A stretch of DNA of 64,000 nt. Origin: Avena insularis. Taxonomy: Eukaryota > Streptophyta > Magnoliopsida > Poales > Poaceae. How positions within the stretch are numbered: the stretch's first letter is position 1; each line of letters opens with the position of its first letter. Shown one piece after another: positions 10,870-22,825 of this stretch. Where the stretch lies: contig CM042696.1 of NCBI GenBank assembly GCA_023614405.1, forward strand, positions 336,899,211 to 336,963,210, read 5' to 3'. A program made the position numbers and the translations under genes. The notes under the pieces are model-generated. The model saw only the letters and a list, made by a program, of their open reading frames with translations. It was not told the DNA's origin and did no database searches.

Positions 10870-11296
10870 TGTTAGGAATAATCACTCCGTGTACGGCACC
10901 GACACGGTGTCACGTATACAAGTCGTATATGTATAGGATTCCTAGCAGTACACCGAGATGTGTGTGTTGATCCTAATCCATATACTTGCATGTACCTGAG
11001 TACTGCTAGGATTAGAGTTGGGCTAGTAGTCGAGTCGGCATACTAGAATCCTAGTATAGATATGCATGTACCCCGGTTTGTAAAAACACCACGAGTTGAA
11101 TCAATCAAAGAAATCTATAAGGCATGCTAGGTGCCTTTAGCAATCCAAAAATTGTGTCTTTCGTGTGTCTGTTTCGGCGAGACAGAAATCGTCAGAAGTG
11201 TTGATTCGTGCATGTACGCGGAGTGTATCGCATGAGATCTTCGTTGTCTACGCCAGAAAGTGTCCCGACGAAAGTACTATCGGGTCTGGGCCAACA
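10870..11296 (+). repeat. Copia 3' LTR (427 bp)
   Basis: It starts TGTTAGGAA, ends GGGCCAACA and is followed by the TSD gccag. It is collinear with the 5' LTR apart from one 8-bp gap and scattered substitutions. Confidence 0.88.
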
Positions 11297-13969
11297 GCCA
11301 GCAGATGTCTGCCGCCCTTGCTCCTGACAGAATGCGTCGCATCCGACATCAGTAGCCATGGATGCGCGCATGCGGCCTCGATCCTCTCCCGTGCATGCCG
11401 TGCCCCTTCACGCGCGCAGCAGCCGAGCCGCTCCACTTCCGCTTGGGCCCCGTGCTGGCCTGAGTCGCTCCTCCATAGGCCACCCAACATCTTCGCGCGC
11501 GAAACTGTCTCCAGATGGCCTATGTTCCCCAGCGTCGTGCGTCTCAAGCCTTACTACATCAAACTCTTCTAACTTTGACTCTGTCCCGTGCAGTACAGTA
11601 GTAGCGCCTCTGCTTGTCCGCTATTCGTTTTCCGTCGCCGGCTTGTCTCAGATCTGTAGCTGTGGCGTTCGCCTGCTTGTCCAACACCTGTTCGATAAAA
11701 TGCTCGTAAGAGTGTGGGCTTGATTTCTACTTTGATCCGACGTGCGAGTCAATTTGGTATCGATTTGTGGGTCTTCTACTTGAACAATATTGGATACCAC
11801 TTTGGGTTCGACGACTTCCACGATGACGGCTACTTCTGCTACTTCAACTTCTACTCAAAGACCATCTCTTCGTCTTTCTGATCCGAACAGTGAGACCCCG
11901 TCCCTATCCCTATTTTAATAAATATAATATTTATCTTGTTGCATATTAAATTTTTCATGCTCGCATACATCGCATCATGTGGGTTGGGGACACTTTGCTG
12001 ATTCATCTCATAATTAAGTATGGAGTGTATATACGAGATATTATGTCTTATCTCGACTCTATTTAAATTTGTGTAGCGAACCGATGTCATGATTTGCCTC
12101 ATTAATTCAACATTTAATTTGCGGGGTAGTTAAACAACTTGAACCATAATACTTACTTGTCGGGATCCTGATCCCGCTTAATATTGATAAGATAGGTCGC
12201 ATATTGCCATGCCATACATCATGTCATAAACATGCCGCATCTTTACCGTAGCATTAAATATTGCACCGTTTGTTCTTTCTAGTGATTTGCTTATTCACTA
12301 GATAGGATGATGAGTGGGTGCGAGTTGCGACAAGCCTTCAGTTACCGACTTTGTATCACAGACAAGCATTCTTCCCTCTTCTACCTATTTTGCTTTTATA
12401 GTCTTTACTTCCTTCCTTTGATCTATTGCTATCCTTATTATCGATGCTCTAGTACCGTTCCTTATAATTACCTGCTCCACTATATAGCCCTGGTATCCTA
12501 CTGTCTTGTTTGAGTAGCTAGTGTTGCTCTTGTGAGTCGTAGGCATGCTTAGTACCGCTCTCATACAGGTGCACCGTGATAACCGGATATGGTTGAAACT
12601 AAGATAATTAAATTGGTGATGTTGGTTGTGGTTATGATTTCACCTAATGATAAGGCCCCGGCAGGGACCACATTTGGGAACTGCTTGAGCCGACCTAGGA
12701 CCCGTTCGTTCTACGATACTAGTTCTAAGTTGATCGTGCTAACCAAACGTGGGGGCCCCTGGGATCCCCCCTCAACTACCGGCGCTATTCGTTTATCCAG
12801 AGGGTCACAAATTGGTTTTCCATTTGGTGCATACGCATAATATGTCCTCGGACATGGGTGAGTTGAATATGTCTTCGGACTTGATATTTGGTGGACAGCA
12901 GTTGCATTGCATACATAAACGCGGTATGGCCGGGAGGTCATCTTCCATAGTGGAGCTCTGATCCTTCCCGGCCGTAGACGCAAACGTTGTACCTCCCTTG
13001 AGAATCATCGTGCCTCCTGGTTGGGTCAATACAGTAGGTGATACCTCTGGATACGCGCGTAGTTATGGGACAGTTCTTGTTGTGAGATTCGGAAGGCACG
13101 TGTATTATGTTGCATAAAGGATTGAACACGCGTTTGGGTACAGTAGTGCACCCCTACAGGGTAAATCTTTTCAAAAAGCCGTGTGTCCATGGTTATGGAC
13201 GCCTCAGGAGTACGGTGTCATGATCATAGACAACGTCACTAATGCTTTGCCTCTAATAATATGACTAGTAATTAGCCTTATCAACTAAACACCTGCTTAA
13301 CTAAAATTGCCACCGTGTGTGTTTCGCAAAAGGACTTCTCGACTGGTCTTCGAGGGGGAAATCTTCGGATGGGTTATGCTTGGTGTTATATTATAGTTAC
13401 TGTATAGCGCTCTCTTACCTCGCTCTAATAGACGAAGTTGTAGCGTGTCTCTATAAGTTAGATAGTGCAAGCTTTGCTGCCGCTGAGCCCACCATACCTA
13501 TGTAGGCGAGGACCGCCGAATTCCAGCCTCGTCGTGTACTAGCCTCAGTACTGACCGCTCTCTTTTTCCTTTGCCCTTTGTCGGCACCCCTTTGGCTTTG
13601 ACAGGTATGTGATTGACGATGTTAGCAAGGTTACCCTTCCGGCTTGGCCTGGGCAGGGTTATGGACACCGCTTGGTTATTCTTCAGGACTCTTAGTCCCA
13701 TTTGGTTCTTGTCCGTACTCGGATACTATTTTGCTTTCTTCTTGAGTTATATCTTTAAGTTGTATCATTTGTATTCTCGACTCGTTGAGTCGCTATTGTA
13801 TATGTATAAGTCTTTTGTGGATTCTGTTGTAAACTATTGTGATGTAACTACTTGTATCAAAATCCACCCACACGAAAGTGTCTGGTGGATGTCCTTGAAT
13901 CGTTTCTATGCGGATTTTGGCGGAAATGCTAAGATCTGCATAGACCCGATTCTGGGGCGTTACATATAT

Positions 13970-15154
13970 CATGAGTGATCTTGAGGGAATTTTGGGCGAT
14001 GCATCGTCCTAAGCTGATATCGCCTCCGCAAATCACTTATAGCAAATATCCTATTAGTTCTACCCATGGACTTGTCAGGTACCCATGGAAGAGTAGAGAA
14101 TAATGATAAGTTTTGTGATACTCCGTGAATCCCTAGTAAATTCTTCAACAATGGATTAGACGTCTCCAATCACTAGAATAATATCATGAATAGAACAATG
14201 TAAAGAGAAATCACAAACATATTAGTTAACAAGAACACACCACACTTCAATTACTCAAATCATCATAACATTAATAAAAGGGGGTTCAAGCCATGTTACA
14301 ACCCATCACGGAGATCATGATGGGGAAGGATGAAGGAGTAGCAGCGATGGAGATGATGATGACGGCACGGTGATGGTGGCGTCGGCACGATGATGACGGC
14401 GTCCTCCTTCTCCTCCTCTTCTTGCTTGGATGGCTTTATGGTGTTGATGGAGATCTAGATCTAGGTGGAGCTATAGAGGCTATGGAGGCGGCATGGTGGC
14501 AAGGCGCCACCGTGGAGGCGGTAGATGGGATCTAGATCTTGTATATGGTGTATGGTGGCTTCCTCCTCTCTTCTTTGACTCCTCCCTCATTTATATAGCC
14601 CTTGGGGGTGTCCTAGGGTTCCCCCAATACCGTCATATGATTTAGGGAAGGTTCTGGAGCTTCCGGAGGGCGAAATCACGTTGTTTGCGACCTTTTTGGC
14701 AACTATACGACGAGAGCTATACGGCCGGAATTATTGCTCCCGCCGTATAATTGGTCGTCAAACCTTTAGTTCTCTTTAGTATTTTGGTCACCATTTCTTC
14801 ATATGAACTCTATTTTGGGTGTCCTTGGGCTCGTTGAATTCGTATCATCGAGGGCTACAACCTTGTTGTCTTGGGTCTTTATTTGGGAAGTTGGAAATTT
14901 TCACTTTTCCAACACCTCAAATGGCTAAGTCTGGTCCCTACAGCTCCTCCATACTATGCTCTCTTTGTTCCTTTTGTCTTTGTTTTATCCATAATCATCA
15001 TCAACACCTACACACATGTCAAAGACAAGGAAGAGGGATAAAATTCTACCTAAACTACTAATTGTGCAAAGCTCACATTGAATTTAATAAAAATAAGTAA
15101 TCAAGCATATTAGGCATAGAAATAGTTGGATGGAGCATGATATGATAGGCAAAT
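13970..15154 (-). other. Older repeat sequence with minus-strand promoter-like region
   Basis: There is no credible gene. On the minus strand a TATA box (ctatataaa, 14597-14589) is followed by a leader rich in gatct and caccat words, as in a retrotransposon LTR. gatgatgacgg words recur at 14350-14410. I could not define LTR ends or a family. The stretch probably continues 6120-6366 across the solo LTR. Confidence 0.35.
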
Positions 15155-16043
15155 TGATGAGGACATCCATACTATTCCACCATCTCTTACTCCTATTCAC
15201 AATGAAGATGTTGCTGCAAAGAACAAGTCCAATGAAATCAGGATTGGACCCATTACAAGAGCTCGTGCAAAGCTGATTGAGCAACAGGTGAATTCACTCT
15301 TAATTGAACCTGATGTTTTACTTAATGAGAACTTTATACTACCTAAGTCTATGCATCTTTGTATGATCAGGTTTATTGATAACACAAGCGTTGCGCGAGG
15401 AGGAGGAGGAGAGTTGCAGCAAGAAGGACAAGCGCTGATTTCCAATATCAACAAGTGCGCGAGGGAGGAGCGGGAGGCATGCGCACTAGGAGGCAATGAG
15501 GAAATCACGTATGAGCAAGAGAGAGAGATGGCACACCAAGAATTACATGTTTGAGGTGTTCCACGATGTTTGGACTGCGTGCCAATAAGGTTGAACCCAT
15601 ATATGGGTCGGTATGTATCAGTTTGAGTCGAACCGAGTCAGTTTGGGCCGAGATATGGCTGTTTTTAGGCCCGTTTAGAGGGAAGGATGCCCCAGCCCTC
15701 ATATAAACCTCCGTAGTCGTCACAAGTTAGGGTTTAGACCATGTTTAAATATTTTGGAGTTGTTTCTTTCATAGAACCTCTAGAATTACCCTGTATTCGA
15801 ATCTACCAACTATAATTGAGTGTGATCTGTTGTTCCATTGGGAATTAGTAGATTTCATACTACCATTCGTGGTCACGGCTGCATGCGCAAGAGTGTGGTG
15901 TTGTGAATATCCTACAAGGTTCGAGATTTGTTGCATTGGCATCAGGGATCGAGCGGGAGAGATCATAGCTACGCACTAGTTATCTATCATCCACCATCGC
16001 CATCAATAAAAGCTTGCTGAGAAGATCGGGGCACTCCATATCA
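15155..16043 (+). repeat. Element A 5' LTR (889 bp)
   Basis: It starts TGATGAGG at 15155 and ends ATATCA at 16043. The TATA box catataaac is near 15700. It carries a 133-codon open frame described separately. Confidence 0.87.
15156..15554 (+). CDS. LTR-internal open frame (copy in 5' LTR): pol C-terminal tail
   Basis: Starting one base into the LTR, the frame is open for 132 codons to a TGA at 15552-15554. It contains a basic Thr-Arg-Ala-Arg-Ala-Lys motif near residue 40, followed by a Val-Asn-Ser-Leu-Leu patch, the tail that closes CRM-type polyproteins. In the 5' LTR it cannot be translated as part of pol. It is open because the LTRs are copies of each other. The same frame stays open in the 3' LTR although the pair has diverged by about 3%. 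Confidence 0.5.
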   Translation, partial: DEDIHTIPPSLTPIHNEDVAAKNKSNEIRIGPITRARAKLIEQQVNSLLIEPDVLLNENFILPKSMHLCMIRFIDNTSVARGGGGELQQEGQALISNINKCAREEREACALGGNEEITYEQEREMAHQELHV

Positions 16044-16046
16044 TCT

Positions 16047-16057
16047 TGGTATCAGAG
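16047..16057 (+). promoter_or_regulatory. Element A primer-binding site, initiator tRNA-Met
   Basis: tggtatcagag lies three bases after the LTR end and matches the first 11 positions of the iMet PBS. The next bases (ttcc) diverge from the usual cc. Confidence 0.75.
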
Positions 16058-17243
16058 TTCCAGTGTTGCCTCGGTAAGCATCCATAATTCCATCCATAGA
16101 TTAGTTGTTTTTGTCCTATACAGAAAAAGCCACATAAAAATATTAGGGTTCATAGTTTATTGCCATGGGCTAGATAACACTATTCGTGAGTTCTAGTTGC
16201 TGATCGTAATCCTTTTGTGTAACATTTCTTCTAAATCTGAGTCATAATTTTTGTCTAGTTTTTGTCTGTTTTTGATCCGTTGTTGGAGTCCCTAGACTAT
16301 TTCTAGACTGTTCGTCGTGTTTTTGAGTCTTAGATCTATTAAATATGTTTTCTTTTAGTCTGAGGTTATAGATCCGTTTGAAAGAAGGAGAAAAAAAAGC
16401 AAACCGATCGGATCTGTAGTCTTGTACGTGAGTTTGCTTCACGTTGAAGTAAAAAAAAAAAGGAGCAACCCGATCGAGTCCCACCTGAGTCGTACATGAG
16501 ACAAAAAAAATCGGATCGCTGCCTCACGCCTGACCCCAGACCCCTCTGTGGTCGTACGAAAAAAAAACCTCTCCTGACCACAGACAAGGTTGTCCTCCAG
16601 CGAGAGATTTTTTCCCCTGCCGACATCCTGCCGCGGCAGGATTTTAGGCCATTTTTCAGCCGTGGCAGAGACCAATTCTCAGGTCAAATTTTTTTCTTTT
16701 TTTGTTTATTTTTTTACTGAGTCCATATAGCGTACCTATCCTTGTGAGCCTTAGTAAGCCTTTCTTTGTGTCTAAAACTATCCTACGAGACTAGCGTGCT
16801 TAGTGCTCTGTGGGCTGCTCAGTTTAGTAATCTTGTGTCCGTTTCATTGAGACATTGCTAGCATCTCTCCTTGTGCATTGCAACACGAGCGTTCCTTCGA
16901 CATACCTCACTTTATTGAGCTCATTTTCATAGTTGCAATTATCCCATTTATCTCCATCGTGTGTGTTTCTGTGGGTCTTTGTCATATGATCAACACTAGG
17001 ACTTGTTTGCGGTGTAGTTAGGATACCATACCTACAGCTCCACCATAAATAATCTGTGTGTCCTGTGATCATTCTCTATACCTTTGATATTTACTTCATG
17101 ACATCAGTGCATCAGTTTTTGATTTCGTTTGGTAGAGCATCTCTATTCACTTTGGAATGGTAAGATCTCCTTTCTTATTAGTTGTGAGTGAGATGTGAGA
17201 GTTCCACCATACGGATTTTGATTTTTGCACTAACCTACTAATC
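16058..17243 (+). other. Element A leader (untranslated)
   Basis: About 1.2 kb without a credible gene, containing several A runs of 8-11 bases between 16388 and 16570 and a T-rich tail near 16690. This is typical of a packaging leader; no specific signal could be assigned. Confidence 0.5.
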
Positions 17244-20200
17244 ATGTATTCTAGTGATGATGATGTTGTGATGCAGAAAAAGAAGGATGAGGAGCTTGTA
17301 AATTGGCGTGAATATGAGGCTTTGAAGTCTCACTTGACACGTGTGTTTACTAACACAACAGATGCCATTGACAAGAATCTCCAAGATATGAATATGAGAT
17401 TAGATCAGCATGTTGGAATGGTTGATACTATTCAAACGCAAGTGGCTACGCTCAATTTCAATGTCACCACTTTGCAGCGTTCCATTGAGGGTTTGACAGC
17501 CGCTTTACATAGAAGGGAAGATCCTCAACATGATGATGCCTTTGATGATTTCGATGAGGGTAGCGATGTGGATGTTGCTCCACATGTTGGAAGGGGACGT
17601 GCTATTCCCCCTGCCCATGCACCTGCTCATGGCCGTGGGTTTGCCCCTCTTGGGCGTGCTCAACGTGTGCCCAACCAAGCTGCTGATGATAGTTTGGGAA
17701 AGACAAAATTTTCAATTCCCAAGTTTGATGGTTCCATTGATCCTGAAGATTACCTCACATGGGAGTTGAAGATTGAGAAACTCTGGAGCTTATTTGACTA
17801 TCCAGAAGATAAGAAGGTCAAGCTTGCAGCATCTGAATTTGATGGTTATGGTTTGCGTTGGTGGGATGCCCTTGTGCAACATAGGAGGGAGGACAATGAA
17901 CTTCCTGTGATGGATTGGCGCGAGATGAAACAAATCATGAAAGCTTGTTTCGTACCAACCAACTACTTGCGATCAGTTTTTGATAAATTGACGCAATTGA
18001 AGCAAGGCACAATGACAGTAGATGAGTACTACATGGAGATGGAGCTGCTTATGCAGCGTGCTAGAATTCGTGAGTCCATTGTGATGACCATGCAGCGATT
18101 CCTAAACAATCTGAAGTTGCCAATCAAGAGCATAGTTCGTCATCACAAGTATGAGACCATGAATGAGCTATTGCACCATGCTAGAGAGGCCGAATCCCAG
18201 TTGGCAGAAGAGGCGAAGTCACGCGCTCGTTTTCCATCCTCCAGCAGATTTTCGGCCAGATCTACTCCTCCTACAGCTGCACCACCAGCTGCTGCTCCGT
18301 TTACACCATCGGCCAAACCAGCAAGTACACCTTTGTTTGGTTCTAATGCTCGGAAACCCGCTGCTCCTACTGCTAGTTCGGGTTCCAACATGTCTACGGC
18401 ACGTACTCGTGATGTGGTGTGCCATACTTGTGGAGGTAGAGGGCACTACAAGAAAGATTGTCCAAACAGCATGGTTATGTTTGTTAATGAACAAGGTGAA
18501 GTAGAAAGTGGAGATGAAGCTTCTGACACTGATCTTGATGACAGTGAGGATGGTGCTGATGCATATGATGAGCGTGCACCCACTATTGTCGTATCTTCAC
18601 GTGTACTTAGTGTGCAACCGGTTGAGGAATCCCAGTGTTGCAACTTGTTCCAAACAAAAGCTCTAGTTGGACCAAACAAAGCTTGCAAGGTCATTATTGA
18701 TGGAGGTAGCTGCAGAAATCTTGCAAGTAAGGAACTATGTACCAAACTGAATTTGACATACTTACCTCATCCCAAGCCATACTACATACAATGGTTGAGC
18801 AACAATGGTGAGATGAAGGTAAATCATATGGTAGGTGTGAATTTTCAAATAGAGCCATACAAAGATTCTATTGATTTTGATGTGGTTCCTATGACTGTTT
18901 GTCACCTACTATTGGGTCGGCCTTGGCTCTATGATCGCCATGTGCAACATAATGGCCGAGCCAATACATATCAATTGGAATTCAAAGGAAAGAAGATTAC
19001 TATGCAGCCAATGACACCACAAGAAATTTTGAATGATTCTCGCCAGAAGATAGAGGTGAACTTGAAGGAAGATACTACCACTCGGCGAGATTGCGTGACA
19101 GCTGTTCCTGATGTAATTGAGCCTAAATTGAGTGATATAACGAAAAGTGAGAGAGTTCCTGGTTTATTGATATTATCCACTAAGGAAGATATGAGAGAAT
19201 TTCATGAGGATCCTACAGCCATGCCACTTGTGCTCATGTATAAGGGCGGGGTATTGGTTTCTAACGACATGACCCCTATTTCTCTTGGTGTCTCTTCTGT
19301 CTTGCAGGACTTTGGGGATGTGTTTTCAGAAGATGTACCCGCAGGCTTACCTCCATTGCATGGTATAGAACATCAAGTGGACTTGATTCTTGGTGCCACA
19401 CTTCCCAACCGTGCACCCTACAGGACTAATCCCGAAGAAACTAAGGAAATTCAGAAGCAAGTACAAGCATTGCTGGATAAAGGGTACATTCGTGTTTCTC
19501 TTAGACCTTGTGTTGTTCCTGTTATTTTAGTTCCTAAGAAAGATGGTACATGGCGCATGTGTGTTGACTGTAGAGCGATTAATAACATCACTATTCGATA
19601 TCGTCATCCTATTCCATGCTTAGAGGATATGCTAGATGAATTGAGTGGTGCTGCTATTTTCTCTAAGATAGACTTGCGTAGTGGTTATCATCAAATTAGG
19701 ATGAAAGAAGGGGGTGAGTGGAAAACTGCTTTCAAAACTAAATTTGGTTTGTATGACTGGTTAGTCATGCCGTTTGGTCTTACTAATGCACCTAGTACTT
19801 TCATGCATTTGATGAATCATGTTTTGAGACAGTTTATTGGTTGTTTTGTGGTTGTTTACTTTGATGATATACTCATATATAGCCACACCAAATCTGAACA
19901 TTGCACTCATATTCGACAAGTTTTGCAAGTGTTGCGTGATAATAAACTGTATGCTAATCTTGAGAAGTGCACATTTGCAAAAGATAAGGTCATATTCCTA
20001 GGATTTGTTGTATCTAAGAATGGAGTAGAGGTAGATCAATCTAAAATTGAATCAATTCAGAATTGGCCTACTCCCATGAATGTAAGTCAAGTGCGTAGTT
20101 TCCACGATTTAGCTAGTTTCTATAGGCACTTTGTGAAAGATTTTAGCACCATTGCTACACCTTTGAATGATTTGACAAAGACAGGTGTACCTTTTGTATG

Positions 20201-21929
20201 GGGCATGGCCCAAGACATTGCATTTGATACATTGAAACGTTTGCTTACTCCTGCACCATTACTTGCATTACCTGATTTTTTGAAGCAATTTGAAGTTGAA
20301 TGTGATGCTAGTGGTATAGGCATAGGTGGCATTTTGATGCAAGAGGGTCGGCCTATAGCTTATTTTTCTGAGAAATTGACTGGTGCTCGTTTGAATTATT
20401 CAATCTATGATAAAGAATTGTATGCACTTGTTAGAGTACTTGAGGTTTGGCAACATTATTTGTGGCCAAAGGAATTCATCATACATTCTGATCATGAAGC
20501 ATTGAAATACTTGAAAGCTCAATCAAACTTGTATAGAAGATTAGCTAAATGGGTTGAGTTCATTGAGTCTTTTCCTTACATCATTAATTATAAGAAGGGA
20601 AAAGAGAATGTTGTTGCTAGTGCTCTATATAGGAAGAACATGCTATTAACCAATCTTGATGTTAAAATTCCTGGATTAGAAGCTATTTGTGCACTTTATG
20701 CAACTGGCCATGATTTTGCTGAACCATATTGTTTGTGCGCTCTTAGAAACGCATGGGATAAGTATCATATACATGATGGATATTTGTTTCGAGCTAACAA
20801 ACTATGTATTCCAGAATCGTCGTTGCGTTTATTTTTAGTGCAGGAATCACATGTTGGTGGTTTGATGGGTCACTTTGGGCATGAGAAGACGTTGCTCATG
20901 CTTGCTGATCACTTTTATTGGCCCAAGATGAGGCGTGATGTGTACATATTTGTGAGCCGATGCATTACTTGTCACAAATCAAAATCCAACCTGAAGCCTC
21001 ACGGTTTGTATACACCTCTCTCTACACCTACTACTCCATGGGAAGACATTAGTATGGATTTTGTGCTAGGTCTACCTAAAACTCAGAGAGGTCATGATTC
21101 TATATTTGTGGTAGTGGATAGGTTCTCTAAGATGGCTCATTTTATTGCCTGCCACAAAAGCGACAATGCGTCGCATGTTGCTAACCTATTTTTCAGGGAC
21201 ATCGTGAGATTACATGGAGTACCAAAATGATTGTTTTTGACCGTGATGTGAAGTTCATGAGCTACTTTTGGAAGACATTATGGGGGAACCTAGGAACGAA
21301 GCTGTTGTTCAGTACTACATGTCATCCCCAAACAGATGGTCAAACGGAGGTGGTGAATCAAACATTATCATAGCTACTAAGGACCATGATTAAAAAGAAT
21401 CTGCGGGAGTGGGAAGAGTGTTTACCACATGTTGAGTTTGCTTACAACAGGGTTGTGCATTCAACTACTCAGCTTTGTCCTTTTGACGTGGTGTATGGCT
21501 TCAAGCCATTGAAGCCACTTGATATGTTGCCTCTGCCATTGCATGAGAGAGTTGATATGGAGGCATCAAAACGTGCTGATTATGTGAAGAAAATACATGA
21601 GAAGACTCGAGAGGCTATTGAGAAGAAAGGCAAGAACATTGGTGCTGCAAGGAATCAAGCAAGAAAAGAAGTGTTGTTCGAGCCTGGAGATATGGTTTGG
21701 GTACATCTACGCAAGGACAGATTTCCACTACTTCGCAAGTCCAAGTTGAAGCCACGTGGTGCTGGTCCTTACAAAGTGCTAGCCAAAATTAATGATAATG
21801 CCTACTCAGTTGATATACCTATTGAGGAGTTTGGTGGTGCTAGCAACAGCTTCAACGTTGCTGATTTGTCACCAGATGCTGGAGAAGACCTTGGAGCGTC
21901 GAGGTCGATGCCTTTTGAAGGGTGGGAGA
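17244..21929 (+). pseudogene. Element A gag-pol polyprotein (CRM clade), nearly intact, with late frameshift and stop
   Basis: The ATG at 17244 opens 1328 codons. In order they encode a gag coiled coil (residues 1-90), capsid (about 155-350), zinc knuckle [14 protein letters not shown] (near 393), protease with Asp-Gly-Gly-Ser (near 485), RT with YFDDILIYS (near 872), RNase H starting Asp-Ala-Ser-Gly (near 1021) and the integrase zinc finger (His-x-His...Cys-x2-Cys, about 1203-1245). The conserved RNase H Ala-Asp-Ala-Leu-Ser motif reads Ala-Ser-Ala-Leu-Tyr. Pol ends early at the TGA 21228-21230, where one A seems lost from an A run. The next frame carries a TAG at 21371-21373, then the integrase C-terminus is open from 21386. 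It encodes the particle and the enzymes of retrotransposition. This copy should not make a full integrase. Confidence 0.87.
21917..21929 (+). promoter_or_regulatory. Element A polypurine tract
   Basis: gaagggtgggaga abuts the 3' LTR start TGATGAGG and overlaps the end of pol coding, as is usual in CRM elements. Confidence 0.75.
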
Positions 21930-22818
21930 TGATGAGGACATCCATACTATTCCACTATCTCCTACTCCTATTCACAATGAAGATGTTGCTGCAAAGAACA
22001 AGTCCAATGAAATCAAGATTGGACCCATTACAAGAGCTCGTGCAAAGCTGATTGAGCAACAGGTGAATTCACTCTTAATTGAACCTGATGTTTTACTTAA
22101 TGAGAACTTTATACTACCTAAGTCTATGCATCTTTGTATGATCAGGTTTATTGATAACACAAGCGTTGTGCGAGGAGGAGGAGGAGAGTTGCAGCAAGAA
22201 GGACAAGCGCTGATTTCCAATATCAACAAGTGCGCGAGGGAGGAGCGGGAGGCATGCGCACTAGGAGGCAATGAGGAAATCACGTATGAGCAAGAGAGAG
22301 AGATGGAGCACCAAGAATTACATATTTGAGGTGTTCCACGGCGTTTGTACTGCGTGCCAATAAGGTTGAACCCATATATGGGTCGGTATGTATCAGTTTG
22401 AGTCGAACCGAGTCAGTTTGGGCCGAGATATGGCTGTTTTTAGGCCCGTTTAGAGGGGAGGACGCCCCAGCCCTCATATAAACCTCCGTAGCCGTCACAA
22501 GTTAGGGTTTAGACCATGTTAAAATATTTTGGAGTTGTTTCTTTCATAGAACCTCTGGAATTACCCTGTGTTCGAATCTACCAACTATAATTGAGTGTGA
22601 TCTATTGTTCCATTGGGAATTAGTAGATTGCATACTACCGTTCGTGGTTACGGCTGTGTGCGCAAGAGTGTGGTGTTGTGAATATCCTACAAGGTTCGAG
22701 AGCTGTTGCATTGGCATCAGGGATCGAGCGGGAGAGATCATAGCTACGCACTAGTTATCTATCATCCACCATCGCCATCGACAAAAGCTTGCTGAGAAGA
22801 TCGGGCCACCCCATATCA
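21930..22818 (+). repeat. Element A 3' LTR (889 bp)
   Basis: It is collinear with 15155-16043 without a length change, with about 28 substitutions counted by eye. A TATA box, catataaac, lies near 22475. Confidence 0.87.
21931..22329 (+). CDS. LTR-internal open frame (3' LTR copy): CRM integrase C-terminal tail
   Basis: This frame starts at LTR base 2 and is open to a TGA at 22327-22329. It encodes Asp-Glu-Asp-rich start, Thr-Arg-Ala-Arg-Ala-Lys and Val-Asn-Ser-Leu-Leu segments, then a Gly/Glu/Gln-rich end. In CRM elements the polyprotein tail is known to run into the 3' LTR and has been linked to centromere targeting. Here the pol frame enters the LTR in a different phase, so an indel in or near the G-rich PPT, or a frameshift event, separates the two. 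Translation as a pol tail is therefore inference. Confidence 0.5.
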   Translation, partial: DEDIHTIPLSPTPIHNEDVAAKNKSNEIKIGPITRARAKLIEQQVNSLLIEPDVLLNENFILPKSMHLCMIRFIDNTSVVRGGGGELQQEGQALISNINKCAREEREACALGGNEEITYEQEREMEHQELHI

Positions 22819-22825
22819 TCTAAGA

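Larger units (their letters stand above)
7169..11296 (+). mobile_element. Ty1/Copia retrotransposon, deleted and non-autonomous, nested in the solo LTR
   Basis: Two LTRs (7169-7603 and 10870-11296) with TGTTA...CCAACA ends are flanked by the perfect duplication gccag (7164-7168 and 11297-11301). A tRNA-iMet PBS follows the 5' LTR and a PPT precedes the 3' LTR. Between them are gag remnants, a shortened integrase and a long non-RT stretch. Protease and reverse transcriptase are not recognisable. By eye the LTRs differ at about 30 sites plus an 8-bp gap, so the insertion is older than CRM element A. Confidence 0.9.
6372..13964 (+). mobile_element. Solo LTR of a Tekay/Del-like Gypsy family, interrupted by a Copia element
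   Basis: The ends are TGTAATGCC at 6372 and GTTACA at 13964, flanked by a perfect 5-bp duplication tatat (6367-6371 and 13965-13969). Without the Copia insert and its extra TSD it is about 3.46 kb. Internal words match the 4.46-kb LTRs of element C: a 'gcacccctrcagggtaaat' stretch near 13148 against 33076, 'gactagtaattag' near 13263 against 33199, and 'ttgacgcaaac'-like text near 12980. It therefore belongs to the same broad family but is clearly diverged. No second LTR or internal domain is present, so it most likely arose by recombination between the two LTRs of a full element. Confidence 0.75.
15155..22818 (+). mobile_element. CRM-clade Ty3/Gypsy retrotransposon ('element A'), 7.66 kb
   Basis: Two LTRs of identical length (889 bp) start TGATGAGG and end CATATCA. 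The order is LTR, PBS, about 1.2-kb leader, gag-pol, PPT, LTR. The polyprotein has the CRM-type protease (Ile-Asp-Gly-Gly-Ser-Cys) and RT, and a C-terminal tail reaching into the LTR, both typical of the CRM (centromeric retrotransposon) clade. I counted about 28 LTR differences by eye (about 3%), so this is a fairly recent insertion. The 5-bp flanks (caaat on the left, tctaa on the right) do not match. Confidence 0.85.

Noticed and set aside
15197..15508. Minus-strand 103-codon frame in the element A LTR (also 21972-22283)
   Set aside because: It lies opposite the open sense-strand tail and has no domain; openness of one strand explains the other.
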